NCBI RefSeq assembly: GCF_001427905.1
Contig: NZ_LMEF01000032.1
Coordinates: 62,525 to 126,524 of the forward strand
Direction: 5' to 3'
DNA: 64,000 bases
Origin: Flavobacterium sp. Root420
GTDB lineage: Bacteria; Bacteroidota; Bacteroidia; Flavobacteriales; Flavobacteriaceae
The notes below the pieces were generated by a model that searched no databases, was not told where the DNA came from, and was given only the letters and a program-made list of their open reading frames with translations. The position numbers were made by a program, and so were the translations under genes. Positions 27,240 to 35,131 of the stretch are shown here, one piece after another (position 1 is the first letter of the stretch; each line of letters opens with the position of its first letter).

Positions 27240-28136
27240 ATGATTTTAATAACAGGAATAAGTGGCTTTTTAGGAAAGTCAATTACAAAAGCGCTAGAAA
27301 ACAATTACGAACTGTTTAGCTTATCTAGAACTTATGGGGATTACAAAATTTCTTTAGAAAAAGAAGTTCCTAAGTTTGTCCAATCATTTGACATGGTTAT
27401 TCATGCAGCAGGGAAAGCTCATTCTGTGCCTAAAACAGAATCAGAAAGGAAACAGTTTTATGATGTAAATGTTATAGGAACTGAAAATCTATTAAGAGGA
27501 TTAGAAAATAAAGGAGTACCTAAAGAATTTGTGTTTATCAGTTCGGTTTCTGTTTATGGGCAGGAATTTGGAATAGAGATAAAAGAAGAACAGATGCCAC
27601 AAGCGAAAGATCCTTATGGTCTAAGTAAAATTAAAGCAGAAATATTGATAATGGAATGGTGTAAAAAACATAATGTTGTTTGCACGATTTTGCGTTTGCC
27701 ATTGTTAGCAGGAGAAAATCCTCCAGGGAATTTAGGGGCAATGATAAAAGCAATAGAAAAAGGATATTATTTTAATATTGGAGGAGGAAAAGCAAGAAAA
27801 AGTATTGTGCTTTCAGAAGATGTTGCCAACTTTATACCAAAAGTTGCAAAGATAGGAGGTGTTTATAATCTAACAGATGGGTTTCATCCTGATTTTTATG
27901 AACTGAGCATGGCTATTTCAAGGCAAAAACATAAAAAAGCACCATATAACATACCTGTATTTATAGCAAGAATGATTGGTTTTGTTGGAGATATGTTAGG
28001 AGAGAAAGCGCCATTTAATTCATCGAAATTTAAAAAAATAACTTCAGATCTTACCTTTGATGATTCTAAGGCCAGAGAGATAATTGGCTGGAAACCGCAA
28101 AGCGTTTTGGAATATTTTGAAAGAAAAGTATTTTAA
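27240..28136 (+). CDS. NDP-4-keto-sugar reductase/epimerase (WbpV-like SDR)
   Basis: SDR enzyme of 298 aa with TGISGFLGKSI near residue 6, a FISSVSVYGQEFG block and YGLSKIKAE (Tyr-x3-Lys). WbpV-type enzymes reduce UDP-4-keto-6-deoxy-GlcNAc to UDP-D-QuiNAc or FucNAc and stand next to the WbpL-type initiating transferase, as here. The WbpM-type dehydratase that makes the 4-keto substrate is at 32972. Its stop codon lies inside a 15 bp inverted repeat. Assignment to WbpV rather than another SDR rests on the neighbours. Confidence 0.8.
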   Translation: MILITGISGFLGKSITKALENNYELFSLSRTYGDYKISLEKEVPKFVQSFDMVIHAAGKAHSVPKTESERKQFYDVNVIGTENLLRGLENKGVPKEFVFISSVSVYGQEFGIEIKEEQMPQAKDPYGLSKIKAEILIMEWCKKHNVVCTILRLPLLAGENPPGNLGAMIKAIEKGYYFNIGGGKARKSIVLSEDVANFIPKVAKIGGVYNLTDGFHPDFYELSMAISRQKHKKAPYNIPVFIARMIGFVGDMLGEKAPFNSSKFKKITSDLTFDDSKAREIIGWKPQSVLEYFERKVF

Positions 28137-28160
28137 ATTCGTTTAAATTTAAAATACTTT
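28125..28160. repeat. Perfect 15 bp inverted repeat at the end of the wbpV-like gene
   Basis: AAAGTATTTTAAATT (28125-28139), a 6 nt loop, then AATTTAAAATACTTT (28146-28160). The left arm includes the gene's last codons and its TAA stop. The stem is long and perfect but has only two G-C pairs, and no T-run follows. It may act as a weak bidirectional terminator, an mRNA-stability hairpin or a transcription break before the 230 bp gap. Confidence 0.5.
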
Positions 28161-28200
28161 GCAAAACTGACTATAGTTGCATGAGATAAAATCTTATAGA

Positions 28201-28234
28201 TTGATATTAATAATATTTAATAAAACTACCTTTA
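28201..28234 (+). promoter_or_regulatory. Candidate internal promoter before the WbpL-like gene
   Basis: TTG (28201-28203), a 23 nt spacer, then TACCTTTA (28227-28234), which matches the flavobacterial TAnnTTTG box except for the last base. It lies in the 230 bp gap (28137-28366), the second-longest gap in the window. That gap otherwise holds only AT-rich sequence and a small palindrome AGTATTAAATACT (28300-28312). The call is weak. Confidence 0.3.
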
Positions 28235-28366
28235 ATTCAGAAACAATTCAAAAGTTAACTGAGAATTTAGCACTTTAAATCAAAAATATAGTTAGCAGTA
28301 GTATTAAATACTTCCAAATGCTATTTATCGATGAGTAGAAAAAATAATAAGTTTTATAACTAAATA

Positions 28367-29332
28367 ATGGAATATATAATATTAGGAATTCTTTTAATGA
28401 TATTAATGCTTCTTTATTTTAAAGTGGCAAATCACTTTAATATTATAGATAAACCCAATCAGAGAAGTTCTCATACAGAAATAACATTACGGGGAGGAGG
28501 AATCATTTTTTGGTTTGCTGCATTATTGTATTTTTTACAGCATATTCAGGTTAATTATTTCTTTTTTGTAGGCATAACGATGGTCAGTTTAGTAAGCTTT
28601 TGGGATGATATTCAGAGTTTATCAAATAAAGTAAGAATTTCTATTCATTTTATTTCCATCACGCTGATTTTCTATGACTTACAGTTGTTTGATTTATTTC
28701 CGATTTGGGGAATTGTAATAGCTTACATTTTATCAATAGGATTAATCAATGCCTATAATTTCATGGACGGAATTAATGGTATAACCGGGCTTTATACTTT
28801 GGCTGTGATGGGATCATTATTGTATGTTAATACAAAAGTGCAATTATTTACAGATGGAAATTTAATAAGATACGGAATGATTGCAAGTTTAGTCTTTTTG
28901 TTTTTTAATTATAGAAAGAAAGCTAAATGTTTTGCGGGTGATGTTGGAAGTATAGCTATTGCTTTTTGGATAATTTATTTGGTTTTGAAACTTAGTTTGA
29001 TTACAAATTCCCTTATTTGGCTTCTATTCATTGCTGTTTATGGCGTTGATGCTATTTGTACCATCATGCATCGTTTGTATTTAAAACAAAATATTTTCGA
29101 GGCGCATAGATTGCATTTATATCAGGTTTTAAGTAATGAATATAAGATACAGCATAGGCTTGTGTCACTATATTATGCATTAGTTCAAATAGGAATTTCG
29201 ATTTTGGTTGTGTTTCTTTATCAAAAAATTCACGATGTATTGCTTTTTGCAATTATAATAACGCCATTACTTTTAATATACACATTGAAGTTTTATTTGT
29301 TAAGTAAAAGTAATTTAAGATTAAAAGCATGA
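28367..29332 (+). CDS. wbpL: Undecaprenyl-phosphate sugar-1-P transferase (WbpL/WecA-like)
   Basis: Polytopic initiating transferase of the MraY/WecA family (321 aa, about ten membrane segments). It places the first sugar-1-phosphate on undecaprenyl phosphate. Diagnostic blocks are DKPNQRSSHTEITLRGGGI near residue 28, the FWDDIQSLSNKVR acidic motif, YNFMDGINGITG, and the late HRLHLYQ His motif. It is shorter than WecA and closest to WbpL-type enzymes that accept UDP-D-FucNAc or QuiNAc. It is the only initiating transferase in the window, so it may serve both glycan blocks. Confidence 0.9.
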   Translation: MEYIILGILLMILMLLYFKVANHFNIIDKPNQRSSHTEITLRGGGIIFWFAALLYFLQHIQVNYFFFVGITMVSLVSFWDDIQSLSNKVRISIHFISITLIFYDLQLFDLFPIWGIVIAYILSIGLINAYNFMDGINGITGLYTLAVMGSLLYVNTKVQLFTDGNLIRYGMIASLVFLFFNYRKKAKCFAGDVGSIAIAFWIIYLVLKLSLITNSLIWLLFIAVYGVDAICTIMHRLYLKQNIFEAHRLHLYQVLSNEYKIQHRLVSLYYALVQIGISILVVFLYQKIHDVLLFAIIITPLLLIYTLKFYLLSKSNLRLKA

Positions 29333-29417
29333 CTCGTAAAATAATCTAAAGTAATCTCAATTTCGATTTTACCATTTAGCAAATGTTGGCATACTCTGTC
29401 AAGTTATTGGAAAATTA

Positions 29418-30557
29418 ATGAATAATAAACGAATTTATTTATCCTTATCACAGCAAAGTGGTTTTGAACAAGACTATGTTCAGAAGGCATTGGATACAAA
29501 ATGGATTACCTCAGGAGGTCCACATGTAGATGAGTTTGAAAAGAAAATAGAAAATTACCTTGCGGACAATTTATTTATCACCGCTTTAAATTCAGGAACT
29601 TCGGCAATTCATTTGGCATTGATTTTATTAGGAATAAAAATTGGTGATGAAGTTATTTGTCAAAGTATGACTTTTTCTGCTTCTGCCAATCCGATTTTAT
29701 ACCAAGGAGCAGTCCCTGTTTTCATTGATAGTGAATCGGATACTTGGAATATTTGTCCTGAAAATCTTGAAATCGCAATTAAGGACAGAATTAAGAAGGG
29801 TAAAAAACCCAAAGCAATAATTACAGTTCATTTATATGGGAATCCATATAAAGTAGATGAAGTTCATGCAATTGCAGATCGCTATGAAATACCTATTATT
29901 GAAGATAGTGCTGAAGCACTTGGAAGTTCATATAAAGGAAAAAAATGCGGAACGTTTGGAGCTTTCGGTATATTTTCATTTAATGGAAATAAAATTATTA
30001 CAACTTCAACTGGAGGGGCATTAATTTCAAATTCAAAGGAGTTTAAAGAAAAAGCAATTTTCTATGCTACCCAGTCTAGAGATGAAGCGATTCATTATGA
30101 GCATAGTGAAATTGGCTATAACTATAGAATGAGTAATATATGTGCAAGTGTTGGACTTGGGCAAATGAAAATTTTGGACAGAAATGTCAAATTAAGAAGG
30201 GAAAATCATAATTTTTATAGAGATATTTTTGATTCCATTGAGTATGTTGAGCTTTTTGAGTCACTCAATAAAGACTATTTTTCTAATTGTTGGATGAATA
30301 CTATTTTGTTTGAGCCAAATATTAAAAGAAATTTAAATAGAGAAAGTTTAAGACTTGCTCTTGAGATTGCTAATATCGAAAGTCGTCCACTTTGGAAACC
30401 AATGCATTTGCAGCCATTTTTTAAAAAACACCTATACTATGGAAATAAAATTGCTGAAAATTTGTTTCAAAAAGGATTGTGTTTGCCATCAGGGTCAAAT
30501 CTTACGAGTGAAGATAAAAATAGAATTGAAAAAGCAATCAGAAACTTTTTTAATTAA
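29418..30557 (+). CDS. DegT/DnrJ/EryC1 PLP-dependent sugar aminotransferase
   Basis: Aminotransferase (379 aa) that installs an amino group on a keto-sugar nucleotide. The N-terminal motif WITSGGPHVDEFEKKIENYL, IIEDSAEALGSSYKGKKCGTFG, and the PLP lysine K192 in SFNGNKIITTSTGGAL mark the PglE/LegC-like branch acting at C4. The WbpM-type dehydratase at 32972 could provide UDP-4-keto-6-deoxy-GlcNAc, giving UDP-4-amino-FucNAc or bacillosamine precursor. It lies between the initiating transferase and rfbC. The dedicated acetyltransferase is not adjacent; the PglD/NeuD-like gene at 38640 is a candidate. Confidence 0.88.
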   Translation: MNNKRIYLSLSQQSGFEQDYVQKALDTKWITSGGPHVDEFEKKIENYLADNLFITALNSGTSAIHLALILLGIKIGDEVICQSMTFSASANPILYQGAVPVFIDSESDTWNICPENLEIAIKDRIKKGKKPKAIITVHLYGNPYKVDEVHAIADRYEIPIIEDSAEALGSSYKGKKCGTFGAFGIFSFNGNKIITTSTGGALISNSKEFKEKAIFYATQSRDEAIHYEHSEIGYNYRMSNICASVGLGQMKILDRNVKLRRENHNFYRDIFDSIEYVELFESLNKDYFSNCWMNTILFEPNIKRNLNRESLRLALEIANIESRPLWKPMHLQPFFKKHLYYGNKIAENLFQKGLCLPSGSNLTSEDKNRIEKAIRNFFN

Positions 30558-30581
30558 AAATTAATATGAATTAGGTTTTAT

Positions 30582-31130
30582 ATGAAAATTGAAGAAACAT
30601 ATATAAAAGATTTAATTGTTGTAAAACCAACAGTTTTTGATGATGGACGAGGTCATTTTTTTGAATCTTATAGCAAAATTAAATTTGAAAATTTGGATAT
30701 TCATATTGAATTTATTCAGGATAATCAATCGTTTTCAAAAGGAAGTACGTTAAGAGGTTTGCATTACCAAAACCCACCTTATGCTCAGACCAAGTTAGTT
30801 CGTGTTCTTGATGGAGAAATCATTGATGTTGCAGTAGATTTAAGAAAAAATTCTCCTACATATGGGAAATCATTTAGTATTTTATTATCCTCAGAAAATA
30901 AAAAACAACTCTTAGTTCCGAAAGGTTTTGCTCATGGCTTTTCAGTTATCAGTGAAACAGCTTCTGTATTTTACAAATGCGATCAATATTATAATAAAGC
31001 CTCTGAAGGAGGGATTAAATTTAATGATCCTTCTTTGAATATTGATTGGGGTATGGATTTAGAGAATGCAATTGTTTCAGAAAAAGACCAGTTTCTTCCT
31101 TTTATTCAAAATTGTAATAGTTTATTTTAG
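30582..31130 (+). CDS. rfbC: dTDP-4-dehydrorhamnose 3,5-epimerase
   Basis: Third step of dTDP-L-rhamnose synthesis. It is a cupin-fold epimerase of 182 aa with the motifs FEDGRGHFFES-like start (FDDGRGHFFES), QDNQSFSKGSTLRGLHYQ, TKLVRVLDGEIIDVAVDLRKNSPTYGK, VPKGFAHGFSV and the terminal DPSLNIDWG. It overlaps rfbD by one base. Together with rfbB (8845), rfbD and rfbA the full rhamnose pathway is encoded in the window. Confidence 0.95.
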   Translation: MKIEETYIKDLIVVKPTVFDDGRGHFFESYSKIKFENLDIHIEFIQDNQSFSKGSTLRGLHYQNPPYAQTKLVRVLDGEIIDVAVDLRKNSPTYGKSFSILLSSENKKQLLVPKGFAHGFSVISETASVFYKCDQYYNKASEGGIKFNDPSLNIDWGMDLENAIVSEKDQFLPFIQNCNSLF

Positions 31131-31975
31131 TGAAAAAAATTCTTGTGACAGGAGCAAATGGACAGTTGGGATCTGAACTTTCTGTTCTATCTAAATTTTA
31201 CCCAGAATTCAAATGGATTTTTGCTGACAGGAAAAAGATTACTCTTGATAATTTAGAGTTATTGCAGGTTCAGTTAGATAAAATTAAGCCAGATATTGTG
31301 TTTAATTGCGCTGCGTATACTGCAGTTGATAAAGCTGAAACAGAAAGAGAATTAGCTTTTACAATTAATTACTCAGCTGTTGAATTAATTGCAAAATATG
31401 CTTTTAAAAATGATCTAAAATTAATCCATATATCTACAGATTATGTTTTTGATGGATCTTCTTCAAATGCTTTAGATGAAGATGCTGAGACTAATCCTGT
31501 AAATATGTATGGTAAAAGCAAAAGAGCTGGTGAAATAGCTTGTTTACAAGAAAATCCCAATTCAATAATAATAAGGACATCTTGGGTTTATAGCAGGTTT
31601 GGAAACAATTTTGTTAAAACTATGCAGAGATTAATGCAGGAAAGAGATGAAATAAATGTGGTTAATGATCAGATAGGTTCTCCGACTTATGCAGCGGACT
31701 TGGTCCAAGCAATGCTAGATATTATTAAATTTTCGAGATGGATTCCTGGAATATACAATTATTCGAATGAAGGGGAAATTACCTGGTATGAATTTGCTCT
31801 TTCAATAAAGGAACTAGGGAATTACAATTGCAAAGTTGGTGGAATTTCATCTTCGGCATACTCCACTCCAGCAGAACGTCCAAGGTTTTCATTATTGAAT
31901 AAAGAGAAAATTAAGGCAACTTATAATTTAAATGTGCCAGATTATAAAAAGAGTTTAAAAAAAATGTTTATTTAA
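31130..31975 (+). CDS. rfbD: dTDP-4-dehydrorhamnose reductase (GTG start)
   Basis: Final step of dTDP-L-rhamnose synthesis. An SDR of 281 aa with TGANGQLGSEL at about residues 7-17, FNCAAYTAVDKAE, STDYVFDG and MYGKSKRAGE (Tyr-x3-Lys). The start is GTG at 31130, whose G is the last base of the rfbC stop TAG; the usual RfbD N-terminus (MKKILVTGANGQLG) begins exactly there. A 55 bp gap leads to rfbA. Confidence 0.95.
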   Translation: MKKILVTGANGQLGSELSVLSKFYPEFKWIFADRKKITLDNLELLQVQLDKIKPDIVFNCAAYTAVDKAETERELAFTINYSAVELIAKYAFKNDLKLIHISTDYVFDGSSSNALDEDAETNPVNMYGKSKRAGEIACLQENPNSIIIRTSWVYSRFGNNFVKTMQRLMQERDEINVVNDQIGSPTYAADLVQAMLDIIKFSRWIPGIYNYSNEGEITWYEFALSIKELGNYNCKVGGISSSAYSTPAERPRFSLLNKEKIKATYNLNVPDYKKSLKKMFI

Positions 31976-32030
31976 AAATCTAAGACTAGAATTTTAGAAG
32001 TTTGAGTGATCAGGAATCTAAATAAGATTT

Positions 32031-32915
32031 ATGAAAGGAATTATTTTAGCTGGAGGATCTGGTACACGTTTACATCCTCTAACTTTAGCGATGAGTAAGC
32101 AGATGATGCCTGTTTATGATAAGCCAATGATTTATTACCCATTGTCAACTTTAATGATGTCAGGGATTAATGAAATTCTTATTATTTCAACTCCTCATGA
32201 TTTGCCAAATTTTAAAAAATTATTGGGAGATGGCTCTGCTTTAGGCTGCAAATTCAGTTATGCTGAACAAGCAATTCCTAATGGCCTTGCTCAGGCTTTT
32301 GTTATTGGCGAGGACTTTATAGGTAATGACGATGTAGCCTTAATATTAGGTGACAATATTTTTTTTGGGTCTAATATGCAAGAACTTTTAAAATCAAATA
32401 CTAAACCTGAAGGAGGTGTTGTGTTCGCATATCATGTGTCAGATCCAGAAAGATATGGTGTTGTGGAATTTGATGAAAATCTGAAAGCTATTTCCATTGA
32501 AGAGAAACCAAGGGAGCCAAAATCTAATTATGCGGTACCGGGACTGTATTTTTATGATAATTCTGTGGTACAAATTGCCAAAAATATAAAGCCAAGTGCT
32601 CGTGGTGAATATGAAATTACTGATGTAAACAAAATATATCTTAGAAAGGGATCTTTAAAAGTTGGTATTTTAGGGAGAGGTACTGCATGGCTTGATACTG
32701 GTACTTTTAATAGCCTGATGCAGGCAGGGCAATTTGTTCAGGTTCTGGAGGAAAGGCAAGGTTTAAAAGTGGGCTGCATTGAAGAGATTGCCTGGAGACA
32801 GGGATTCATAAATGATAACCAATTAGAAAAATTGGCATTACCTTTAGTCAAGTCGGGATATGGCTCTTATTTAATTGAATTTTTAAAACAAAAAAGAAAA
32901 GGTGTTAAAGTCTAA
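32031..32915 (+). CDS. rfbA: Glucose-1-phosphate thymidylyltransferase
   Basis: First step of all dTDP-hexose pathways: glucose-1-phosphate + dTTP to dTDP-glucose. The protein (294 aa) opens MKGIILAGGSGTRLHPLT and shows SKQMMPVYDKPMIYYPLSTLM, LILGDNIFFG, EEKPREPKSNYAVPGLYFYD and RGTAWLDTGTFNSLM, all standard. It is co-located with rfbC and rfbD. It supplies dTDP-glucose for RfbB, hence for rhamnose and for the WecE-dependent amino sugar. Confidence 0.96.
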   Translation: MKGIILAGGSGTRLHPLTLAMSKQMMPVYDKPMIYYPLSTLMMSGINEILIISTPHDLPNFKKLLGDGSALGCKFSYAEQAIPNGLAQAFVIGEDFIGNDDVALILGDNIFFGSNMQELLKSNTKPEGGVVFAYHVSDPERYGVVEFDENLKAISIEEKPREPKSNYAVPGLYFYDNSVVQIAKNIKPSARGEYEITDVNKIYLRKGSLKVGILGRGTAWLDTGTFNSLMQAGQFVQVLEERQGLKVGCIEEIAWRQGFINDNQLEKLALPLVKSGYGSYLIEFLKQKRKGVKV

Positions 32916-32953
32916 ATTACTACAAGAAATAATTTTTTAAAACCTTTAATTTG

Positions 32954-32961
32954 TATTTTTG
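32954..32961 (+). promoter_or_regulatory. Candidate -7 box just before the wbpM-like gene
   Basis: TATTTTTG matches the flavobacterial TAnnTTTG -7 box exactly, but no TTG lies 17-23 nt upstream; only a T-run is found there. A transcript starting from it would have almost no leader before ATG 32972. It is the only such box I noted in the 56 bp gap after rfbA. Confidence 0.25.
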
Positions 32962-32971
32962 TAAAACATAA

Positions 32972-34966
32972 ATGTATACAAAATCAAACCAGTCAAAATT
33001 GAATACAGATAAACAAACCAAAATAGCCGATATATTGCATAGCTCTTTGTCGCCACGAAATTTAAGAGCTAATATTAATAATCTTAGTTATCTACCTAGA
33101 TGGATTATTATTGCCATTGATGTAATGGTTCTAATCTTCTCATTTACGTTTACTTATATGCTCTTTGAAGGAACTGCATTAGGTTACATAATTACTTCGC
33201 ATGATTTTTATTTTGTTGCTAGTTTAATAGTTGTAAATATATTTTTCTTTTGGCTCTTTAGAACGTATTCTGGAATTATTAGGCATTCTTCTTATATTGA
33301 TGCAATAAAGCTTTTGTTTTCTCAAATGTCGGTTTTAGTATTTTTTTTATTTTTCAATTTAGTTTTTGAATTATATACTGGACACAAAGCTTTTTTAAAT
33401 ACGGCACTTTTTATCAATTTGGTTTTATCCTTTTGTGGTTTGTTTTTATATCGTGTTATCGTTAAACAAACTTTTGAATTGTATTTTTCTGAAAAAACTA
33501 GTACTAAGCTAATTAGAACGGTAATTTACGGAACTGATGCTAATGCTATTTCAGTAGCTAATGCTTTAAAATTTGAAACTCCTTCCCGATTTAAAATTGT
33601 TGGTTTTGTAGATAAAAACAATCAAAATGCATCTAAACGAATGCTGGATTTACCTATTTTGATTTTGAGAAAAAAATTGCCTGCCTTAATGCGTTCTGTG
33701 GCAGCAGAAGGTGTAATTATAGCAGATAAAAGTTTGTCAAAAGAAGAACAATTGATTATTGTTGATCAATGTTTGGAGTTTAACTATAGAGTTTATACTG
33801 TCCCATTGATTTCGGATTGGGAAAATCAGAAGGAGATTTCTCAAAAAGTAAAAAACATTCAAATTGAAGATTTATTAGAAAGAAAACCAATTGTATTGGA
33901 TAGTAAGTCAATTTCTAAACAGTTAAAAGAGAAAACAATTCTGATTACCGGAGCAGCAGGATCTATTGGAAGTGAAATAGTGAGACAAGTTCTAAGCTTT
34001 AATCCAAAGACGGTTATTATTTTAGATCATGCTGAAACTCCTCTGCATAATTTATGTTTAGAAACATTAGGAATGAATTCTGAAGCAAAAATTGTTGCGG
34101 TAATTGGTGATGTCAGAAGTAAAAAAGCCTTAGAAAAAGTATTTAAAAGTTATAATCCCCATGTGGTTTTTCACGCTGCAGCTTATAAGCATGTTCCCTT
34201 AATGGAAGAAAACCCTTCGCAGGCCATTCTCACAAATATAAAAGGAACAAAGAATTTAGCTGACTTATCATGCAAGTACCATGTTAAGAAATTTGTGATG
34301 GTCTCGACAGATAAGGCTGTGAATCCTAGCAATGTTATGGGAGCAAGTAAACGTATTGCAGAAAAGTATGTACAATCTCTTTTCCTGAAAAATCAACGTG
34401 AAAATAACGGAGGGGCTACAAAATTTATTACAACCCGTTTTGGAAATGTTTTAGGCTCAAACGGATCTGTTGTACCATTATTTACGAAACAAATTGCCGA
34501 AGGCGGACCAGTTACCATAACCCATCAGGATATTATTCGTTATTTTATGACAATTCCTGAAGCTTGTCAGCTGGTTTTAGAAGCCGGAGCAATGGGTAAT
34601 GGAGGTGAAATTTACATCTTTGACATGGGTAAGCCAGTTAAAATTATAGATTTGGCTAAAAAAATGATCAAATTAGCAGGTTTTATTCCGGACAAAGAAA
34701 TCAAGATAAAAATTGTAGGTTTGCGACCAGGTGAGAAGCTTTATGAAGAGTTATTAAACGATACCTCTAAGACCTTACCAACTTATCATAACAAAATCAT
34801 GATAGCACAGGAAATTCAGGATGAATATGAAAATCTGCATACTGAGGTAGATGAACTTATTGGTATTGCCGATTTCTATGATAATGATGACATTGTGGCC
34901 AAAATGAAAAAAATAGTTCCTGAATTTAAAAGTATGAATTCTGCTTTTGAAGTTCTGGATAAATAA
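32972..34966 (+). CDS. wbpM: Membrane-bound NDP-sugar 4,6-dehydratase (WbpM/CapD type)
   Basis: Integral-membrane UDP-GlcNAc 4,6-dehydratase (664 aa) making the 4-keto-6-deoxy precursor of D-QuiNAc, D-FucNAc or 4-amino sugars. Four membrane segments fall within about residues 48-165. A CoA-binding-like region follows, and the catalytic SDR domain begins near 323 (ILITGAAGSIGSEIVRQ). The active site has the altered triad typical of WbpM: STDKAVNPS then Met456-x3-Lys460 where most SDRs have Tyr. The first 30 or so residues precede the conserved YLPRWIIIAIDV start and look like an extension. It ends the operon; a strong terminator lies 40 bp after the stop. Confidence 0.93.
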   Translation: MYTKSNQSKLNTDKQTKIADILHSSLSPRNLRANINNLSYLPRWIIIAIDVMVLIFSFTFTYMLFEGTALGYIITSHDFYFVASLIVVNIFFFWLFRTYSGIIRHSSYIDAIKLLFSQMSVLVFFLFFNLVFELYTGHKAFLNTALFINLVLSFCGLFLYRVIVKQTFELYFSEKTSTKLIRTVIYGTDANAISVANALKFETPSRFKIVGFVDKNNQNASKRMLDLPILILRKKLPALMRSVAAEGVIIADKSLSKEEQLIIVDQCLEFNYRVYTVPLISDWENQKEISQKVKNIQIEDLLERKPIVLDSKSISKQLKEKTILITGAAGSIGSEIVRQVLSFNPKTVIILDHAETPLHNLCLETLGMNSEAKIVAVIGDVRSKKALEKVFKSYNPHVVFHAAAYKHVPLMEENPSQAILTNIKGTKNLADLSCKYHVKKFVMVSTDKAVNPSNVMGASKRIAEKYVQSLFLKNQRENNGGATKFITTRFGNVLGSNGSVVPLFTKQIAEGGPVTITHQDIIRYFMTIPEACQLVLEAGAMGNGGEIYIFDMGKPVKIIDLAKKMIKLAGFIPDKEIKIKIVGLRPGEKLYEELLNDTSKTLPTYHNKIMIAQEIQDEYENLHTEVDELIGIADFYDNDDIVAKMKKIVPEFKSMNSAFEVLDK

Positions 34967-35005
34967 AAAGTCGGAGTCATATTTTAAATTTAAAATAAAT
35001 GATAT

Positions 35006-35040
35006 AAAGGTGTTTTGTAAAAACGCCTTTTTGTTTTTTT
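35006..35040 (+). terminator. Rho-independent terminator
   Basis: An 11 bp stem, AAAGGTGTTTT (35006-35016) with AAAACGCCTTT (35020-35030) including one G-T wobble, a 3 nt loop, then a T-rich run to 35040. This is the strongest terminator in the window. It marks the end of the 6514-34966 block and separates it from the ABC-exporter block. Confidence 0.85.
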
Positions 35041-35065
35041 AAACAATTTTAAAATGTGTAAAATC

Positions 35066-35098
35066 TTGTTAATTAGAAATTAATGCCCTATAATTTCA
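35066..35098 (+). promoter_or_regulatory. Weak candidate promoter for the ABC-exporter operon
   Basis: TTG (35066-35068), a 22 nt spacer and TAATTTCA (35091-35098), a partial match to TAnnTTTG, lie between the terminator and the wzm start. Spacing fits but the -7 box is imperfect. A promoter is expected here because the upstream operon is terminated; this is the best match I see. Confidence 0.25.
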
Positions 35099-35131
35099 TT
35101 TGACAAAATAAAAAAAATACAATACTATAAG

